Below are positions 8,952 through 18,469 of a stretch of DNA of 64,000 nucleotides, piece after piece. The position numbers and the translations under genes were made by a program. Source of the DNA: Streptomyces sp. NRRL F-5122 (GTDB taxonomy: Bacteria; Actinomycetota; Actinomycetes; Streptomycetales; Streptomycetaceae); assembly GCF_001507435.1 (NCBI RefSeq), contig NZ_LMWH01000172.1, positions 1 through 64,000 on the forward strand. The letters run 5' to 3'. How positions within the stretch are numbered: the stretch's first letter is position 1; each line of letters opens with the position of its first letter. Under the pieces are notes generated by a model that had not been told where the DNA came from, did not search any database, and worked only from the letters and a program-made list of their open reading frames with translations.

Positions 8952-10115
8952 GTGAGTTCCCCAGATCCGCAGGTTCGCGCAGCGCGAAACCATTCGACCC
9001 GCACTTCGCCCGGCGACCGTCCGCATGCGGCACCGCAGCGTACCGGCGAGTCCTCCGGAGTCCGCGGCCCCGTCGTCGCCGTCACCGGCGCGGCGTCCGG
9101 CGTGGGCGCGCTGCTCACGGAGCAGCTCGCCGCCTCCGACGAGATCAAGCAGGTCGTGGCCATCGACGAGCGGCGCGGAGAGTGCGCGGCTGCCCAGTGG
9201 CACATCCTGGACGTGAGGGACCCGGCGATCGCGGAGAAGCTGCGGGGCGCCGACGTGGTGGTGCACCTGGCCCTCGACCTCGATCTGGAGACGGACACCG
9301 CGGCGCGCACGGCGTACAACGTCCGGGGGACGCAGACCGTGCTGACGGCCGCCGCTGCGGCCGGGGTGCACCGGGTGGTGCTGTGCACGTCCGCGATGGT
9401 GTACGGGGCGCTGCCGGAGAACGAGCTGCCGCTCGCCGAGGACGCCGAGCTGCGGGCGACCGCGGAGGCGACCGGCGTCGGGGACCTGCTGGAGATCGAG
9501 CGGCTCGCCCGCCGGGCGCCGCGGGCCCATCCCGGGCTCAACGTCACCGTCGTCCGGCCCGCCGTCCTGGTCGGGGGCACCGACACCGCGTTGACCAGGT
9601 ATTTCGAGTCACCCCGGCTGCTGGTGGTGGCGGGATCGAGGCCCGCCTGGCAGTTCTGCCACGTCGAGGACCTGTGCAGCGCCCTCGAGTACGCCGTCCT
9701 GGAGAAGGTGGAGGGGGAACTGGCCGTCGGGTGCGACGGATGGCTGGAGCAGGAGGAGGTCGAGGAGCTCAGCGGGATCCGGCGGATGGAGCTGCCGTCC
9801 GCGGTCGCCCTGGGTGCGGCGGCCCGGCTTCACCGGATCGGCCTCACGCCCTCACCCGCGGGGGACCTGGCGTACACGATGTACCCCTGGGTGGTGAGCG
9901 GGAGCCGGCTGCACGACGCCGGGTGGCGTCCGCAGTGGACGAACGAGGAGGTCCTCGCGGAGCTGCTGGAGGAGGTGTCCGGGCGGCACACCGTGGCGGG
10001 CCGGCGGCTCGGACGCAAGGACGTGACGGCGGCGGGGGCCGCGGGTGCGACGGTCGCGCTGCTCGGCGCGGCCGCGGTGGTGCGGCGGGCACGGAAGGCG
10101 CGGCGGCGCGCCTGA
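8952..10115 (+). CDS. SDR-family NAD-dependent epimerase/dehydratase-like protein
   Basis: 387 aa. An N-terminal Rossmann fold shows VAVTGAASGVGALL (dinucleotide-binding glycine motif), VVVHLALDLD and CTSAMVYGALPENELP, the last resembling the extended-SDR S..VYG active-site region though without a clear YxxxK. The C-terminal 40 residues are Ala/Arg-rich with one hydrophobic stretch (AAGATVALLGAAAVV), a possible membrane anchor. The GTG at 8952 has GGAGACG upstream. The substrate is unknown. Confidence 0.78.
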   Translation: MSSPDPQVRAARNHSTRTSPGDRPHAAPQRTGESSGVRGPVVAVTGAASGVGALLTEQLAASDEIKQVVAIDERRGECAAAQWHILDVRDPAIAEKLRGADVVVHLALDLDLETDTAARTAYNVRGTQTVLTAAAAAGVHRVVLCTSAMVYGALPENELPLAEDAELRATAEATGVGDLLEIERLARRAPRAHPGLNVTVVRPAVLVGGTDTALTRYFESPRLLVVAGSRPAWQFCHVEDLCSALEYAVLEKVEGELAVGCDGWLEQEEVEELSGIRRMELPSAVALGAAARLHRIGLTPSPAGDLAYTMYPWVVSGSRLHDAGWRPQWTNEEVLAELLEEVSGRHTVAGRRLGRKDVTAAGAAGATVALLGAAAVVRRARKARRRA

Positions 10116-10310
10116 GGCCCGCGGGTACGCCGGGGCGGGCTCCGGTGGTGCGACCCGGTGGGCCCTTCGCCGCCCCCTGGTGGCCGGGCCCCGCGGACGC
10201 CGGGCTCCCTCCTCCGGACGCCCGCGGGAGGCTTCGAAGGCCACGCGCGTGTGCCGGGTGAACCGAACCGACCGTTCCTCACCGTCCCCGGTGTACGGCA
10301 CGATGGGGAC

Positions 10311-10772
10311 ATGGCTTCCCACAGCGATCACCCCGGTGAGCAGGCGGCGCACGACCCCATCAAGCTGCTCGCCGTCCGCGACACCCCGCTCTCCCTCGAC
10401 GAGGTCTTCAATGCGGTCGGGGACGACGCGGCCGGAGGGACCGCGCTGTTCGTCGGGACCGTGCGCAACCACGACGGCGGGGCCGATGTGGACAAGCTGG
10501 CGTATTCGTCCCATCCCGGCGCCGAGGCCGAGCTGCGGCGGGTCGCCGAGAAGGTCGTCGCCGAGTTTCCCGTACGGGCGCTCGCGGCCGTGCACCGCGT
10601 GGGGGCTCTGAGCGTCGGAGACCTGGCCGTCGTCGTGGCCGTGGCCTGCCCGCACCGCGGCGAAGCATTCGACGCCTGCCGCAAGCTGATCGACGACCTC
10701 AAGCACGAGGTGCCCATTTGGAAGCACCAGACGTTCTCCGACGGCACCGAGGAGTGGGTCGGCGCCTGCTGA
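10311..10772 (+). CDS. moaE: Molybdopterin synthase catalytic subunit MoaE
   Basis: 153 aa. MoaE converts cyclic pyranopterin monophosphate to molybdopterin using the sulfur carrier MoaD. GTALFVGTVRNHDGG, VACPHRGEAFDACR and the LKHEVPIWKHQTF stretch are characteristic; Lys131 and Lys138 match the two conserved active-site lysines. No MoaD or other molybdenum cofactor gene is nearby. About 195 nt of gene-free DNA precedes it. Confidence 0.92.
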   Translation: MASHSDHPGEQAAHDPIKLLAVRDTPLSLDEVFNAVGDDAAGGTALFVGTVRNHDGGADVDKLAYSSHPGAEAELRRVAEKVVAEFPVRALAAVHRVGALSVGDLAVVVAVACPHRGEAFDACRKLIDDLKHEVPIWKHQTFSDGTEEWVGAC

Positions 10773-10949
10773 CCCCGGCGGCCGACTCCCATGGCTCCAG
10801 TCGGACCACGGCGGTACCACCCATCGGGTCGTGGACCCCGCACCCGGATTCCGGTTGCGTAACCGTACCCCTGGCGTGAGCGTTGACATGGCAGACGATT
10901 AATCTGCTGATCAGTCAGTTGCGGTCGCTCATGGGGATGGGAGGTCGGC

Positions 10950-11114
10950 ATGGCGGCGCTCGCCTGGTTGCTGATTCCGCTTTTGGCCGCTGTCGGTGCC
11001 GGAGTGTGGGGTACCTGGGCCAGTCGCAACGGGAAAGTGTCGGGCGACGGATCCGAACTCGCCGGATACGCACGATTCCGCGAGGCCATGGAGAAGTCCC
11101 ACTCGGGCGGCTGA
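10950..11114 (+). CDS. Small (54 aa) single-span membrane protein
   Basis: A short gene encodes one hydrophobic N-terminal helix (ALAWLLIPLLAAVGAGVW) followed by a basic/polar tail ending in REAMEKSHSGG. GGGATGGGAGG lies just upstream of the ATG, a strong ribosome site, and third codon positions are GC-rich. It sits 69 nt before the PDZ protease gene, on the same strand, so the two may be co-expressed. I recall similar short proteins at this place in other Streptomyces. Function unknown. Confidence 0.72.
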   Translation: MAALAWLLIPLLAAVGAGVWGTWASRNGKVSGDGSELAGYARFREAMEKSHSGG

Positions 11115-11183
11115 CGGCTCCCGGGCCGCCCGGACGGACGGCCCCGACGGTGCGCTTACCGCACCGTCCCGTACTGTCGTTCC

Positions 11184-12281
11184 ATGCCACGCCGCACCGC
11201 GACGATGCTCGCGTCGACCCTGATGCTGATCGCGCTCCTGTGCGCGGGGGTGTTCATCAGAGTGCCGTACTCGGAGATGTCCCCGGGTCCGACGGTGAAC
11301 ACCCTCGACGAGCACGACGGCGAGCCGGTGCTGCAGATCTCCGGGCGCAAGACCTATCCGACGACCGGGCACCTGAACATGACCACGGTCCGGGTCACCA
11401 GCGCCGACTACAACATGAACCTGGTCGAGGCCGTCTACGGATGGCTCGCGCACGACAGCAAGGTCGTTCCGCACGACACGCTCTACCCGGACGGCAAGAC
11501 CGAGGAGCAGTCCACCCAGGAGAACGCCGAGGAGTTCAGCCAGTCCCAGGAGAGCGCGAAGGTCGCCGCTCTGAAGGAGCTCGACGTCCCCGTGAAGTCC
11601 TGGGTGATCGTCGCCACGGTGCTCAAGGGATCGCCCGCCGAGGGCAGGCTGCACGCAGGGGACGTGATCAAGGCCGTCGACGGGTCGGCCGTGAAGGCGC
11701 CCGACGACGTGGCCAAGCTGGTCACCAAGCACAAGCCCGGCGAGAACGTGGTCTTCACGATCGTCCCCGCGAAGGAACAGGCCGCCGCCGAGAAGGCGCA
11801 CACCACGGCCACCAAGACCCAGGATGTGACGATCACCACGGCGAAGTCCCACGACAGCGGCCAGCAGCGGGCCATCGTGGGGATCTCCGCCGGGACCGAT
11901 CACACGTTCCCGTTCACCATCGACATCAAGCTCGCCGACGTCGGCGGACCGAGCGCCGGTCTGATGTTCGCGCTCGGCATCTACGACAAGCTCACCCCGG
12001 GCAGCCTCACCGGCGGCAAGTTCGTGGCCGGCACCGGAACCATCGACGACGCCGGCAAGGTCGGTCCGATCGGCGGCATCGAGATGAAGACGGTCGGCGC
12101 GCGCAGCATGGGCGCCCAGTACTTCCTGACACCCAAGGACAACTGCGCGGCCGCGGCCAAGGACACCCCCGGTGGGCTCACGCTCGTCAAGGTCGACACC
12201 ATCGATGACGCGCTGAACGCCCTCAAGGACATCCGCACCGGCGACACCGCCGCCCTGCCGAAGTGCTCGGCCAAGGGCTGA
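11184..12281 (+). CDS. YlbL/Lon-type membrane-anchored PDZ serine protease
   Basis: 365 aa. Residues 7-27 form an N-terminal membrane anchor, a PDZ domain spans about 143-205, and an S16 (Lon-like) protease domain follows. Ser257 in GGPSAGL and Lys302 in GGIEMKTVGA match the Ser-Lys dyad. The catalytic part is expected outside the membrane. Homologues such as B. subtilis YlbL degrade regulatory or misassembled membrane proteins. It has no ATPase domain. The gene ends at a strong hairpin shared with the convergent gene. Confidence 0.88.
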   Translation: MPRRTATMLASTLMLIALLCAGVFIRVPYSEMSPGPTVNTLDEHDGEPVLQISGRKTYPTTGHLNMTTVRVTSADYNMNLVEAVYGWLAHDSKVVPHDTLYPDGKTEEQSTQENAEEFSQSQESAKVAALKELDVPVKSWVIVATVLKGSPAEGRLHAGDVIKAVDGSAVKAPDDVAKLVTKHKPGENVVFTIVPAKEQAAAEKAHTTATKTQDVTITTAKSHDSGQQRAIVGISAGTDHTFPFTIDIKLADVGGPSAGLMFALGIYDKLTPGSLTGGKFVAGTGTIDDAGKVGPIGGIEMKTVGARSMGAQYFLTPKDNCAAAAKDTPGGLTLVKVDTIDDALNALKDIRTGDTAALPKCSAKG

Positions 12282-12298
12282 CACCTTCCGCCGACGAC

Positions 12299-12341
12299 GT
12301 GACGAGGGGGCGCCCCGGGGCATCGGGGCGCCCCTCGTCAC
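12299..12341. terminator. Bidirectional terminator hairpin
   Basis: An 18-bp stem (GTGACGAGGG... with ...CCCTCGTCAC, one bulged G) and a short GGCAT loop lie between the convergent protease and PPA1309-family genes. Confidence 0.8.
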
Positions 12342-12354
12342 GTCCGGGCAGCGC

Positions 12355-12897
12355 TCACTCCTCGAACGTCGCCGACAACGCATCCGCCAGACCCGGAACC
12401 AGGTCAGGACCCGTCAGCACCTCCGTCGGGGAGTCCTTCTCGCGCAGCCGCAGCGCCGACTCCCGCGTGCCGTCCCGCAGGACGGCCACCGTCATCCGCA
12501 CCTCCTGGCGGTCCGGGTGCCCGGCCACCCACTTCGCCAGTTCCCTCTCGCCCAGGCCGTCGGGGACCGCGTTCTCGGCGGACGGCGGAAGCATCAGCCG
12601 CTCCACGGTGAGCGCGCAGCCGGCCACCGCGTCGGGCCAGGCGATGGTGCCGAGGAACTCGTCCAGGGGACGGTCGGCGGGGATCTCGTCCTGCTCGACC
12701 GGAGTGAGACCGGTGTTCCCGGACTCCTCCTCCAGACCGAGCTGGGCCGCGAGCAGGGGTTCCTGGGCCCGCAGCCGCGTGGTGTCGACGAGGGCGAAGA
12801 GGCGAGCGGGCTGGTCCCAGCCGAGGCCGGCGGCGTACTCGTCGATCTCGAGCACGGCCCGGGTGAGGGGGTTCGCTGCCATGGGAGTGTTGGACAT
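12355..12897 (-). CDS. PPA1309 family protein
   Basis: 180 aa from the ATG at 12897, which has an AGGA site 8 nt upstream; a GTG two codons earlier sits too close to that site. The sequence ([47 protein letters not shown]) fits the small actinobacterial PPA1309 family of unknown function. It is soluble, acidic, with no cofactor motif. It is divergent from the UPF0182 gene across about 150 nt. Confidence 0.82.
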   Translation of the reverse strand: MSNTPMAANPLTRAVLEIDEYAAGLGWDQPARLFALVDTTRLRAQEPLLAAQLGLEEESGNTGLTPVEQDEIPADRPLDEFLGTIAWPDAVAGCALTVERLMLPPSAENAVPDGLGERELAKWVAGHPDRQEVRMTVAVLRDGTRESALRLREKDSPTEVLTGPDLVPGLADALSATFEE

Positions 12898-13049
12898 GGT
12901 CACAATCCTGCCTCGTTCTCACCCGGATCCGGGAACCGAGTAAAGCGCCAGTAAGTTGCATAGGTGGGGCTCCGCCGTCGTGGAGCCCCGATCATGGTCC
13001 GCGTTCACGGGGGCCTGAGGAATCAACAGCTAACTTCGAGGTGCGCACC

Positions 13050-16010
13050 TTGGCTTTCCAGATGCCGGACCGCGGCGGAGGCCCCACGGGGCCGCGGATC
13101 AGAGTGGGCCGCCCGTCCCGGCGAGCCCGGACCCTGCTCATGACACTGGGGGTCCTCGCCGTCCTCGGCATGGCGTTCGTCATGTTCGCCGGCTTCTGGA
13201 CGCAGTGGCTCTGGTACCGGTCGGTGAACTACTCGTCCGTGTTCACGACCACGCTGTGGACCAAGATCGGGCTCTTCTTCGTCTTCGGTCTGCTGATGGC
13301 GGCCGCGGTCGGCTTCAACATCTGGCTCGCGCACCGGCTTCGTCCGCCGCTGAGCGCCATGTCCATGGAGCAGCAGAGCCTCGACCGCTACCGCATGGGG
13401 ATCGCGCCCTACAAGAAGTGGCTGCTGCTCGGGATCACCGCCCTGGTGGGTCTGATCGCGGGCGCGTCCGCCTCCAGCCAGTGGCGGACCTGGCTGATGT
13501 GGGTCAACGGCGTGCCCTTCCACCAGAAGGACCCCCAGTTCCACCTGGACGTGGCCTTCTACGCCTTCGACCTGCCCTGGTACCGCTTCCTGCTCGGATT
13601 CGGCTTCGCCGCCACCGTGCTGTCGCTGATCGCCGCCGCGCTCACGCACTACCTGTACGGCGGTCTGCGGATCACGTCACCCGGAGCGCGTGCCACGGCC
13701 GCCGCGACCGGTCATCTCTCGGTGCTGCTGGGCGTCTTCGTCGCTTTGAAGGCGGTCGCCTACTGGCTCGACCGCTACGGCCTCGCCGTGAAGTCCAGCG
13801 ACTTCAAGGCGACCGGCAACTGGACGGGCCTGAGGTACGTCGACGCCAACGCCTATCTGCCGGCGAAGACCATCCTGTTCTGCATCGCGGTCATCTGCGC
13901 GCTGCTCTTCTTCGCCACCCTGTGGCGGCGCACCTGGCAGCTGCCCGTCATCGGCTTCGGCCTGATGGTGCTCTCCGCGATCCTGATCGGCGGTCTGTAC
14001 CCGGCGATAGTCCAGAAGTTCCAGGTCCAGCCGAACGAGCAGGCCAAGGAAGCCCCGTACGTCGACAAGAACATCAAGGCGACGCGCGACGCCTACGGCA
14101 TCGACAGCACCCAGGTCACCGAGTACGCGGGCGAGAGCGACACCAAGGACAAGAGCACGCTGCGCGACGACGTGGACACGGCGGCGAGCATCCGCCTGCT
14201 GGACCCGAACATCGTCTCCCCGACGTTCCAGCAGCTTCAGCAGATGAAGAACTACTACGCGTTCCCGACCAACCTCGACGTCGACCGTTACAACAAGGAC
14301 GGCAAGGACCAGGACACGGTCATCGGTCTGCGCGAGCTGAACCTCCGGGGCATCCCGAAGCAGAACTGGATCAACGACCACTTCCGCTACACCCACGGCT
14401 TCGGCGTCGTCGCCGCCAAGGGCACCACCGCCGACTCCAACGGCCAGCCCGTCTTCACCGAGTCCGATCTGCCGTCCAGCGGCGACCTGCCCTCCTACGA
14501 GCAGCGGATCTACTACGGCGAGAAGACCTCCACGTACTCGATCGTCGGCGGTCCCCAGAAGGAGATCGACTACTCCGACGACAGCGGCGAGAAGACCACC
14601 AGTTACCGGGCCAAGAGCGGGGTCAGCCTCTCCAGCCCGATCAACCGGGCCGCCTACGCCGTCGCGTTCAGCGAGCCGCAGATCCTGTACTCGGGCGCCA
14701 TCGGCGACGGCTCGCGCATCCTGTACAACCGCACGCCCAAGGAGCGCGTCGAGGCGGTCGCGCCCTGGTTGACCATCGACGGCGATGCCTACCCGGCGGT
14801 CGTCGACGGCCGCATCCAGTGGATCGTCGACGCGTACACCACGACGAACGGCTATCCGTACGCCTCCCGTACCACCCTCGGCGACACGACGGCGGACTCG
14901 CTGACCGCGGGCAACACCCAGCGCGCGGTGGTGGCCCAGCAGAACCAGGTCAACTACATCCGCAACTCGGTGAAGGCGACCGTCGACGCGTACACCGGCG
15001 AGGTCAAGCTCTACCAGTGGGACACCGAGGACCCGGTCCTGAAGACCTGGATGAAGGCGTTCCCGGGCACCGTGAAGCCGAGGGCCGACATCTCGTCGTC
15101 GCTCATGTCCCATCTGCGGTACCCGCAGGACCTGTTCAAGGTCCAGCGCGAGCTGCTGACCCGCTACCACGTCAAGGACGCCCAGACCTTCCTCAGCGGC
15201 AGCGAGGTCTGGCAGGTGCCCGACGACCCGACCAACAAGTCGGGCAACGCCGTGCCGCCGTACTACCTGAGCATGAAGATGCCCGACCAGCAGTCGCAGG
15301 CGTTCTCCCTGACGACGACCTTCACCCCCAACGGCCGGGACAACCTGAGCGCCTTCATGGCGGTCGACTCCGAGGCGGGCACGAGCGACTACGGCAAGAT
15401 CAGAGTCCTCAAACTGCCGACGAGCAAGACCGTCGGCGGCCCGAAACAGGTGCAGAGCCAGTTCAACTCCAACTCGCAGCAGAACATCGCCGAGTTCGTC
15501 CGGCTCATCAGAGGCGGCGACTCCGAGATCGAGTACGGAAACCTGCTCACCGTTCCGCTCGACGGAGGCCTGCTCTACGTGGAGCCGGTCTACGTACGCG
15601 GTGGCGAACTGAAGTACCCGCTCCTGCGCAAGGTGTTGGTGACCTACGGCGGCAGCACCGCCTTCGAGGACACGCTCGACCAGGCCCTCAACAAGGTCTT
15701 CGGCCCGGAGAGTTCGACTCCCACACCGCCCGAGACCGGCACCACCAAACCACCGCCGTCCGGTAATCCGACCGTCCAACAGGCGCTGGGCGACGCCCAG
15801 AAGGCATTCGACGCGGGGCAGGAGGCCCTGAAGAAGGGTGACTGGAAGGCGTACGGCGATGCCCAGAAGGACCTCCAGGACGCGCTGAAGCGGGCCGAGG
15901 AGGCGCAGTCCAAGGCCGGCGGGACCGGCGGCGGCAAACCGCCCGCCGGTTCGAGCGCCTCGCCGAGCAGTTCGCCGAGCGGCAGTCCGAGCGCTTCCGG
16001 CGGAGGGTGA
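13050..16010 (+). CDS. UPF0182 family large integral membrane protein
   Basis: About 986 aa. Roughly seven hydrophobic helices lie in the first 330 residues (for example [20 protein letters not shown]), followed by a large, probably extracytoplasmic domain and a Pro/Ser/Gly-rich tail preceded by a charged helix ([20 protein letters not shown]). The family is conserved in actinobacteria; function is unknown. I prefer a TTG start at 13050: GAGG at 13038-13041 stands 8 nt before it, whereas the GTG at 13041 and the ATG at 13062 lack a well-placed site. Confidence 0.9.
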   Translation: MAFQMPDRGGGPTGPRIRVGRPSRRARTLLMTLGVLAVLGMAFVMFAGFWTQWLWYRSVNYSSVFTTTLWTKIGLFFVFGLLMAAAVGFNIWLAHRLRPPLSAMSMEQQSLDRYRMGIAPYKKWLLLGITALVGLIAGASASSQWRTWLMWVNGVPFHQKDPQFHLDVAFYAFDLPWYRFLLGFGFAATVLSLIAAALTHYLYGGLRITSPGARATAAATGHLSVLLGVFVALKAVAYWLDRYGLAVKSSDFKATGNWTGLRYVDANAYLPAKTILFCIAVICALLFFATLWRRTWQLPVIGFGLMVLSAILIGGLYPAIVQKFQVQPNEQAKEAPYVDKNIKATRDAYGIDSTQVTEYAGESDTKDKSTLRDDVDTAASIRLLDPNIVSPTFQQLQQMKNYYAFPTNLDVDRYNKDGKDQDTVIGLRELNLRGIPKQNWINDHFRYTHGFGVVAAKGTTADSNGQPVFTESDLPSSGDLPSYEQRIYYGEKTSTYSIVGGPQKEIDYSDDSGEKTTSYRAKSGVSLSSPINRAAYAVAFSEPQILYSGAIGDGSRILYNRTPKERVEAVAPWLTIDGDAYPAVVDGRIQWIVDAYTTTNGYPYASRTTLGDTTADSLTAGNTQRAVVAQQNQVNYIRNSVKATVDAYTGEVKLYQWDTEDPVLKTWMKAFPGTVKPRADISSSLMSHLRYPQDLFKVQRELLTRYHVKDAQTFLSGSEVWQVPDDPTNKSGNAVPPYYLSMKMPDQQSQAFSLTTTFTPNGRDNLSAFMAVDSEAGTSDYGKIRVLKLPTSKTVGGPKQVQSQFNSNSQQNIAEFVRLIRGGDSEIEYGNLLTVPLDGGLLYVEPVYVRGGELKYPLLRKVLVTYGGSTAFEDTLDQALNKVFGPESSTPTPPETGTTKPPPSGNPTVQQALGDAQKAFDAGQEALKKGDWKAYGDAQKDLQDALKRAEEAQSKAGGTGGGKPPAGSSASPSSSPSGSPSASGGG

Positions 16011-16051
16011 ACCAGGAGCCCCTCCCGCGTCGTGATACGGTTGCCAGACAA

Positions 16052-16134
16052 CGACGCGGGGTGGAGCAGCTCGGTAGCTCGCTGGGCTCATAACCCAGAG
16101 GTCGCAGGTTCAAATCCTGTCCCCGCTACTGAAG
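16052..16134 (+). repeat. 83-bp direct repeat, copy 1 (covers tRNA-fMet)
   Basis: Identical to 18238-18320. The identity runs only 3 nt before and 6 nt after the tRNA, so it is a tRNA gene duplication rather than a longer segmental one. Confidence 0.95.
16055..16128 (+). tRNA. Initiator tRNA-fMet (CAT), copy 1
   Basis: 74 nt without encoded CCA. The anticodon is CAT. Three GC pairs in the anticodon stem (CTGGG/CCCAG) and an unpaired first acceptor position (C1 opposite T72) are the initiator hallmarks. It is identical to the copy at 18241. A 14-bp terminator hairpin follows. Confidence 0.95.
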
Positions 16135-16136
16135 TC

Positions 16137-16171
16137 GAGGGCCCGGATCCTGATCAAGGATCCGGGCCCTC
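16137..16171 (+). terminator. Terminator after tRNA-fMet copy 1
   Basis: Perfect 14-bp stem GAGGGCCCGGATCC with its complement and a TGATCAA loop, 8 nt after the tRNA end. Confidence 0.85.
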
Positions 16172-16356
16172 CACGTGCGCGCGACACGACGTGGAGTACG
16201 GCGTGACCTGCCGACTCTCGTGAAGTGCGACCGCTTACGGGGGGAGTTGGCCATTCTGTGTTTGACTTGTCTCTCTGTGGGCATGTCGACAAAACGCTGA
16301 AGTGACCTCACTGGCTGCGGTATACCAGGTGTACCCGGGTTGCAGGTGGTGCGACG

Positions 16357-18162
16357 ATGGACGTTATGGGGGAGAAGGCGGCTCTGTTCGGGACGGGGCG
16401 AAATGCGCAGTCCGCCGGTCAGGACGAGACCGGCGAGGCCGCCGAGGAGGCGCGCCAACGGCTCGCCGCCGAGGCCGGCGACGTCGAGGCGATGAGCGTT
16501 CTCGGGGCAATGCTGCTGCGGCGCGGCGATCTCGACGGAGCCGAGCCCCATCTGCGTGCCGCCACCGCCGCGGGTGACCGTGCCGCCGCCAACAACCTGG
16601 GTGTTCTTCTGCACCAGCGCGGCTACGCCGACGAGGCGGCCGGCTGGTGGCGGATCGCCGCCGTCGCCGGGTCCTCCGCGGCCGCACACGCGCTCGGCCG
16701 CCACCACCGCGAGCGCGGTGACGAGCCGGCCGCCGAGTACTGGCTGCGCCAGTCCGCCGAACAGGGCCACACCCTCGGTGCCTACGCGCTCGCCGACCTC
16801 CTCGAGCACCGCGGTGACGACGGTGCCGGGCACTGGATGCGCGCCGCCGCCGAGCGCGGGCACCGCGAGGCCGCCTACCGGCTGGCGCGCGCACTGGACC
16901 GCACGGCCCTGCAGGAGCAGGAAGCCGGCGCCGACAACGGTGTCGAGCCGTCCGCACCCGAGGAGGCCGAGCAGTGGTACCGGCAGGCCGCGGCGCGCGG
17001 GCACCGGCGCGCCGCGCTGCACCTGGGCGCGATCCTGGAGAAGCGGGGCGAGCTGAAGGAGGCCGGGCGCTGGTACCTGACGAGCGCCAAGGACGGGGAG
17101 GCCAGGGCGGCCTGCGCGCTCGGCTTCCTGCTGCGGGACGCGGGCGACACCGAGAGCGCCGCCGTGTGGTGGCTGCGCGCCGCGCAGGAGGGCGACGGCA
17201 ACGCGGCGAACGCCCTGGGCGCGCTGCACGCCGAGCGCGGCGAGACGCAGACGGCCGAGCGGTGGTACCGGGCGGCGCTGGACGCCGGTGACGTCAACGG
17301 CGCCTACAACCTCGGACTGCTCTGCGCCGAGCAGGGTCGTACCGCGCAGGCCGACCAGTGGTACCGGCGAGCGGCGTACGCGGGCCACCGCGAGGCCGCC
17401 AACGCGCTCGCGATCCTGCTGCTCCAGGGCGGGGACGCGGCGGGCGCCGAACCGTGGTTCTCCAAGGCCGCGGAGGCGGGCAGCGTCGACGCCGCCTTCA
17501 ACCTCGGGATCCTGTTCGCGGGGCGCGGCGACGAGGAGACCGCGCTCGGATGGTACGAGCGGGCGGCGGCCGCCGGTCACACCGAGGCCGCACTCCAGGT
17601 CGGCATGGCCCGGCTGCGTGAGGGGGACGAGCAGGCGGCCGAGCGGCACCTGCGGTGCGCCGCGGGCGGCGGCAGCGCGGAGGCGGCCTACCGGCTGGCG
17701 ACCGTGCTGGACGCCCGCCGGCCGCCCGCGCCCGCCCACGAGCTGGGCGAGCCGTCGCACGGCAAGACCGAGTGCGAGGAGTGGTACGAGCGGGCGGCGA
17801 CGCAGGGGCACCGGCGGGCCCAGGTGCGGGTCGGGATGCTGGCGGCCGCGCGTGGCGACGTCGTGGAGGCGGCCCGCTGGTACCGGGAGGCGGCGGAGGG
17901 CGGCTCCCGCAACGGCGCGTTCAATCTGGGGCTGCTGCTGGCGCGCGAGGGAAGCGAGCCGGAGGCCGCGCTGTGGTGGACCCGGGCGGCGAACGCGGGG
18001 CACGGCCGGGCGGCTCTGCGGCTCGCCCTCGTCTACGCGCGTCAGGGCGAGCTGGCCGAGGGGCAGCGCTGGGCGGACCGCGCGGTGTCCCTCGGGCCGG
18101 ACGAGGTGTCCGAGCGTGCGGCACGGTTGCGGGATGCGCTGCGCCAGGAGCTCACGGCGTGA
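16357..18162 (+). CDS. Sel1-like/TPR repeat protein
   Basis: 601 aa built of about 14 Sel1-like repeats of 36 aa, each close to G(D)...A..WYR.AA..G...AA..LG.L. It has no signal peptide, membrane helix or enzymatic domain, so a protein-protein interaction scaffold is the natural reading. The repeats are interrupted near residues 185-200 (acidic insert) and 450-465 (PPAPAHELGEPSHGK). A second in-frame ATG lies at 16366. The gene sits alone between the two identical initiator tRNA genes. Confidence 0.88.
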   Translation: MDVMGEKAALFGTGRNAQSAGQDETGEAAEEARQRLAAEAGDVEAMSVLGAMLLRRGDLDGAEPHLRAATAAGDRAAANNLGVLLHQRGYADEAAGWWRIAAVAGSSAAAHALGRHHRERGDEPAAEYWLRQSAEQGHTLGAYALADLLEHRGDDGAGHWMRAAAERGHREAAYRLARALDRTALQEQEAGADNGVEPSAPEEAEQWYRQAAARGHRRAALHLGAILEKRGELKEAGRWYLTSAKDGEARAACALGFLLRDAGDTESAAVWWLRAAQEGDGNAANALGALHAERGETQTAERWYRAALDAGDVNGAYNLGLLCAEQGRTAQADQWYRRAAYAGHREAANALAILLLQGGDAAGAEPWFSKAAEAGSVDAAFNLGILFAGRGDEETALGWYERAAAAGHTEAALQVGMARLREGDEQAAERHLRCAAGGGSAEAAYRLATVLDARRPPAPAHELGEPSHGKTECEEWYERAATQGHRRAQVRVGMLAAARGDVVEAARWYREAAEGGSRNGAFNLGLLLAREGSEPEAALWWTRAANAGHGRAALRLALVYARQGELAEGQRWADRAVSLGPDEVSERAARLRDALRQELTA

Positions 18163-18237
18163 TCAGCGCCGCGCGCCCGGCGCACCCGAGTAAGTGATTT
18201 GCCTCTGTGCGCGTCCTTGACGTAATGTTCCATTCAC

Positions 18238-18320
18238 CGACGCGGGGTGGAGCAGCTCGGTAGCTCGCTGGGCTCATAACCCAGAGGTCGCAGGTTCAAA
18301 TCCTGTCCCCGCTACTGAAG
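18238..18320 (+). repeat. 83-bp direct repeat, copy 2 (covers tRNA-fMet)
   Basis: Identical to 16052-16134, in the same orientation and 2186 bp apart; recombination between the copies would delete the Sel1-repeat gene and one tRNA. Confidence 0.95.
18241..18314 (+). tRNA. Initiator tRNA-fMet (CAT), copy 2
   Basis: Identical in all 74 positions to the gene at 16055, with the same initiator features and no encoded CCA. An 18-bp terminator hairpin follows. Confidence 0.95.
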
Positions 18321-18360
18321 ATCCAGGGCCGGAACCCATCAAGGGTTCCGGCCCTGGATC
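18320..18360 (+). terminator. Terminator after tRNA-fMet copy 2
   Basis: Perfect 18-bp stem starting GATCCAGGGCC, with ATCAA loop. Confidence 0.85.
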
Positions 18361-18418
18361 GTTTGTGGACGGTCCGCGGAGCAGGTCGCCGCGTGATCCC
18401 CGGAAAGCCCCGGTACGA

Positions 18419-18458
18419 CGAAGGGCCCCGGCACCTCGATCGGTGCCGGGGCCCTTCG
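18419..18458 (-). terminator. Terminator of the Fur-family gene
   Basis: Perfect 17-bp stem (CGAAGGGCCCCGGCACC and its complement) with a TCGATC loop just past the Fur-family stop codon. Confidence 0.8.
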
Positions 18459-18469
18459 AAGAGCCTTGC

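Noticed and set aside
13677..16091. Long 804-aa open frame on the minus strand opposite the UPF0182 gene
   Set aside because: It mirrors the plus-strand gene in its high-GC antisense frame, has low-complexity Val/Arg/Gly composition, and no ribosome site. Similar long antisense frames over nrdA, aroA, the symporter and the Na+/H+ antiporter were rejected for the same reason.
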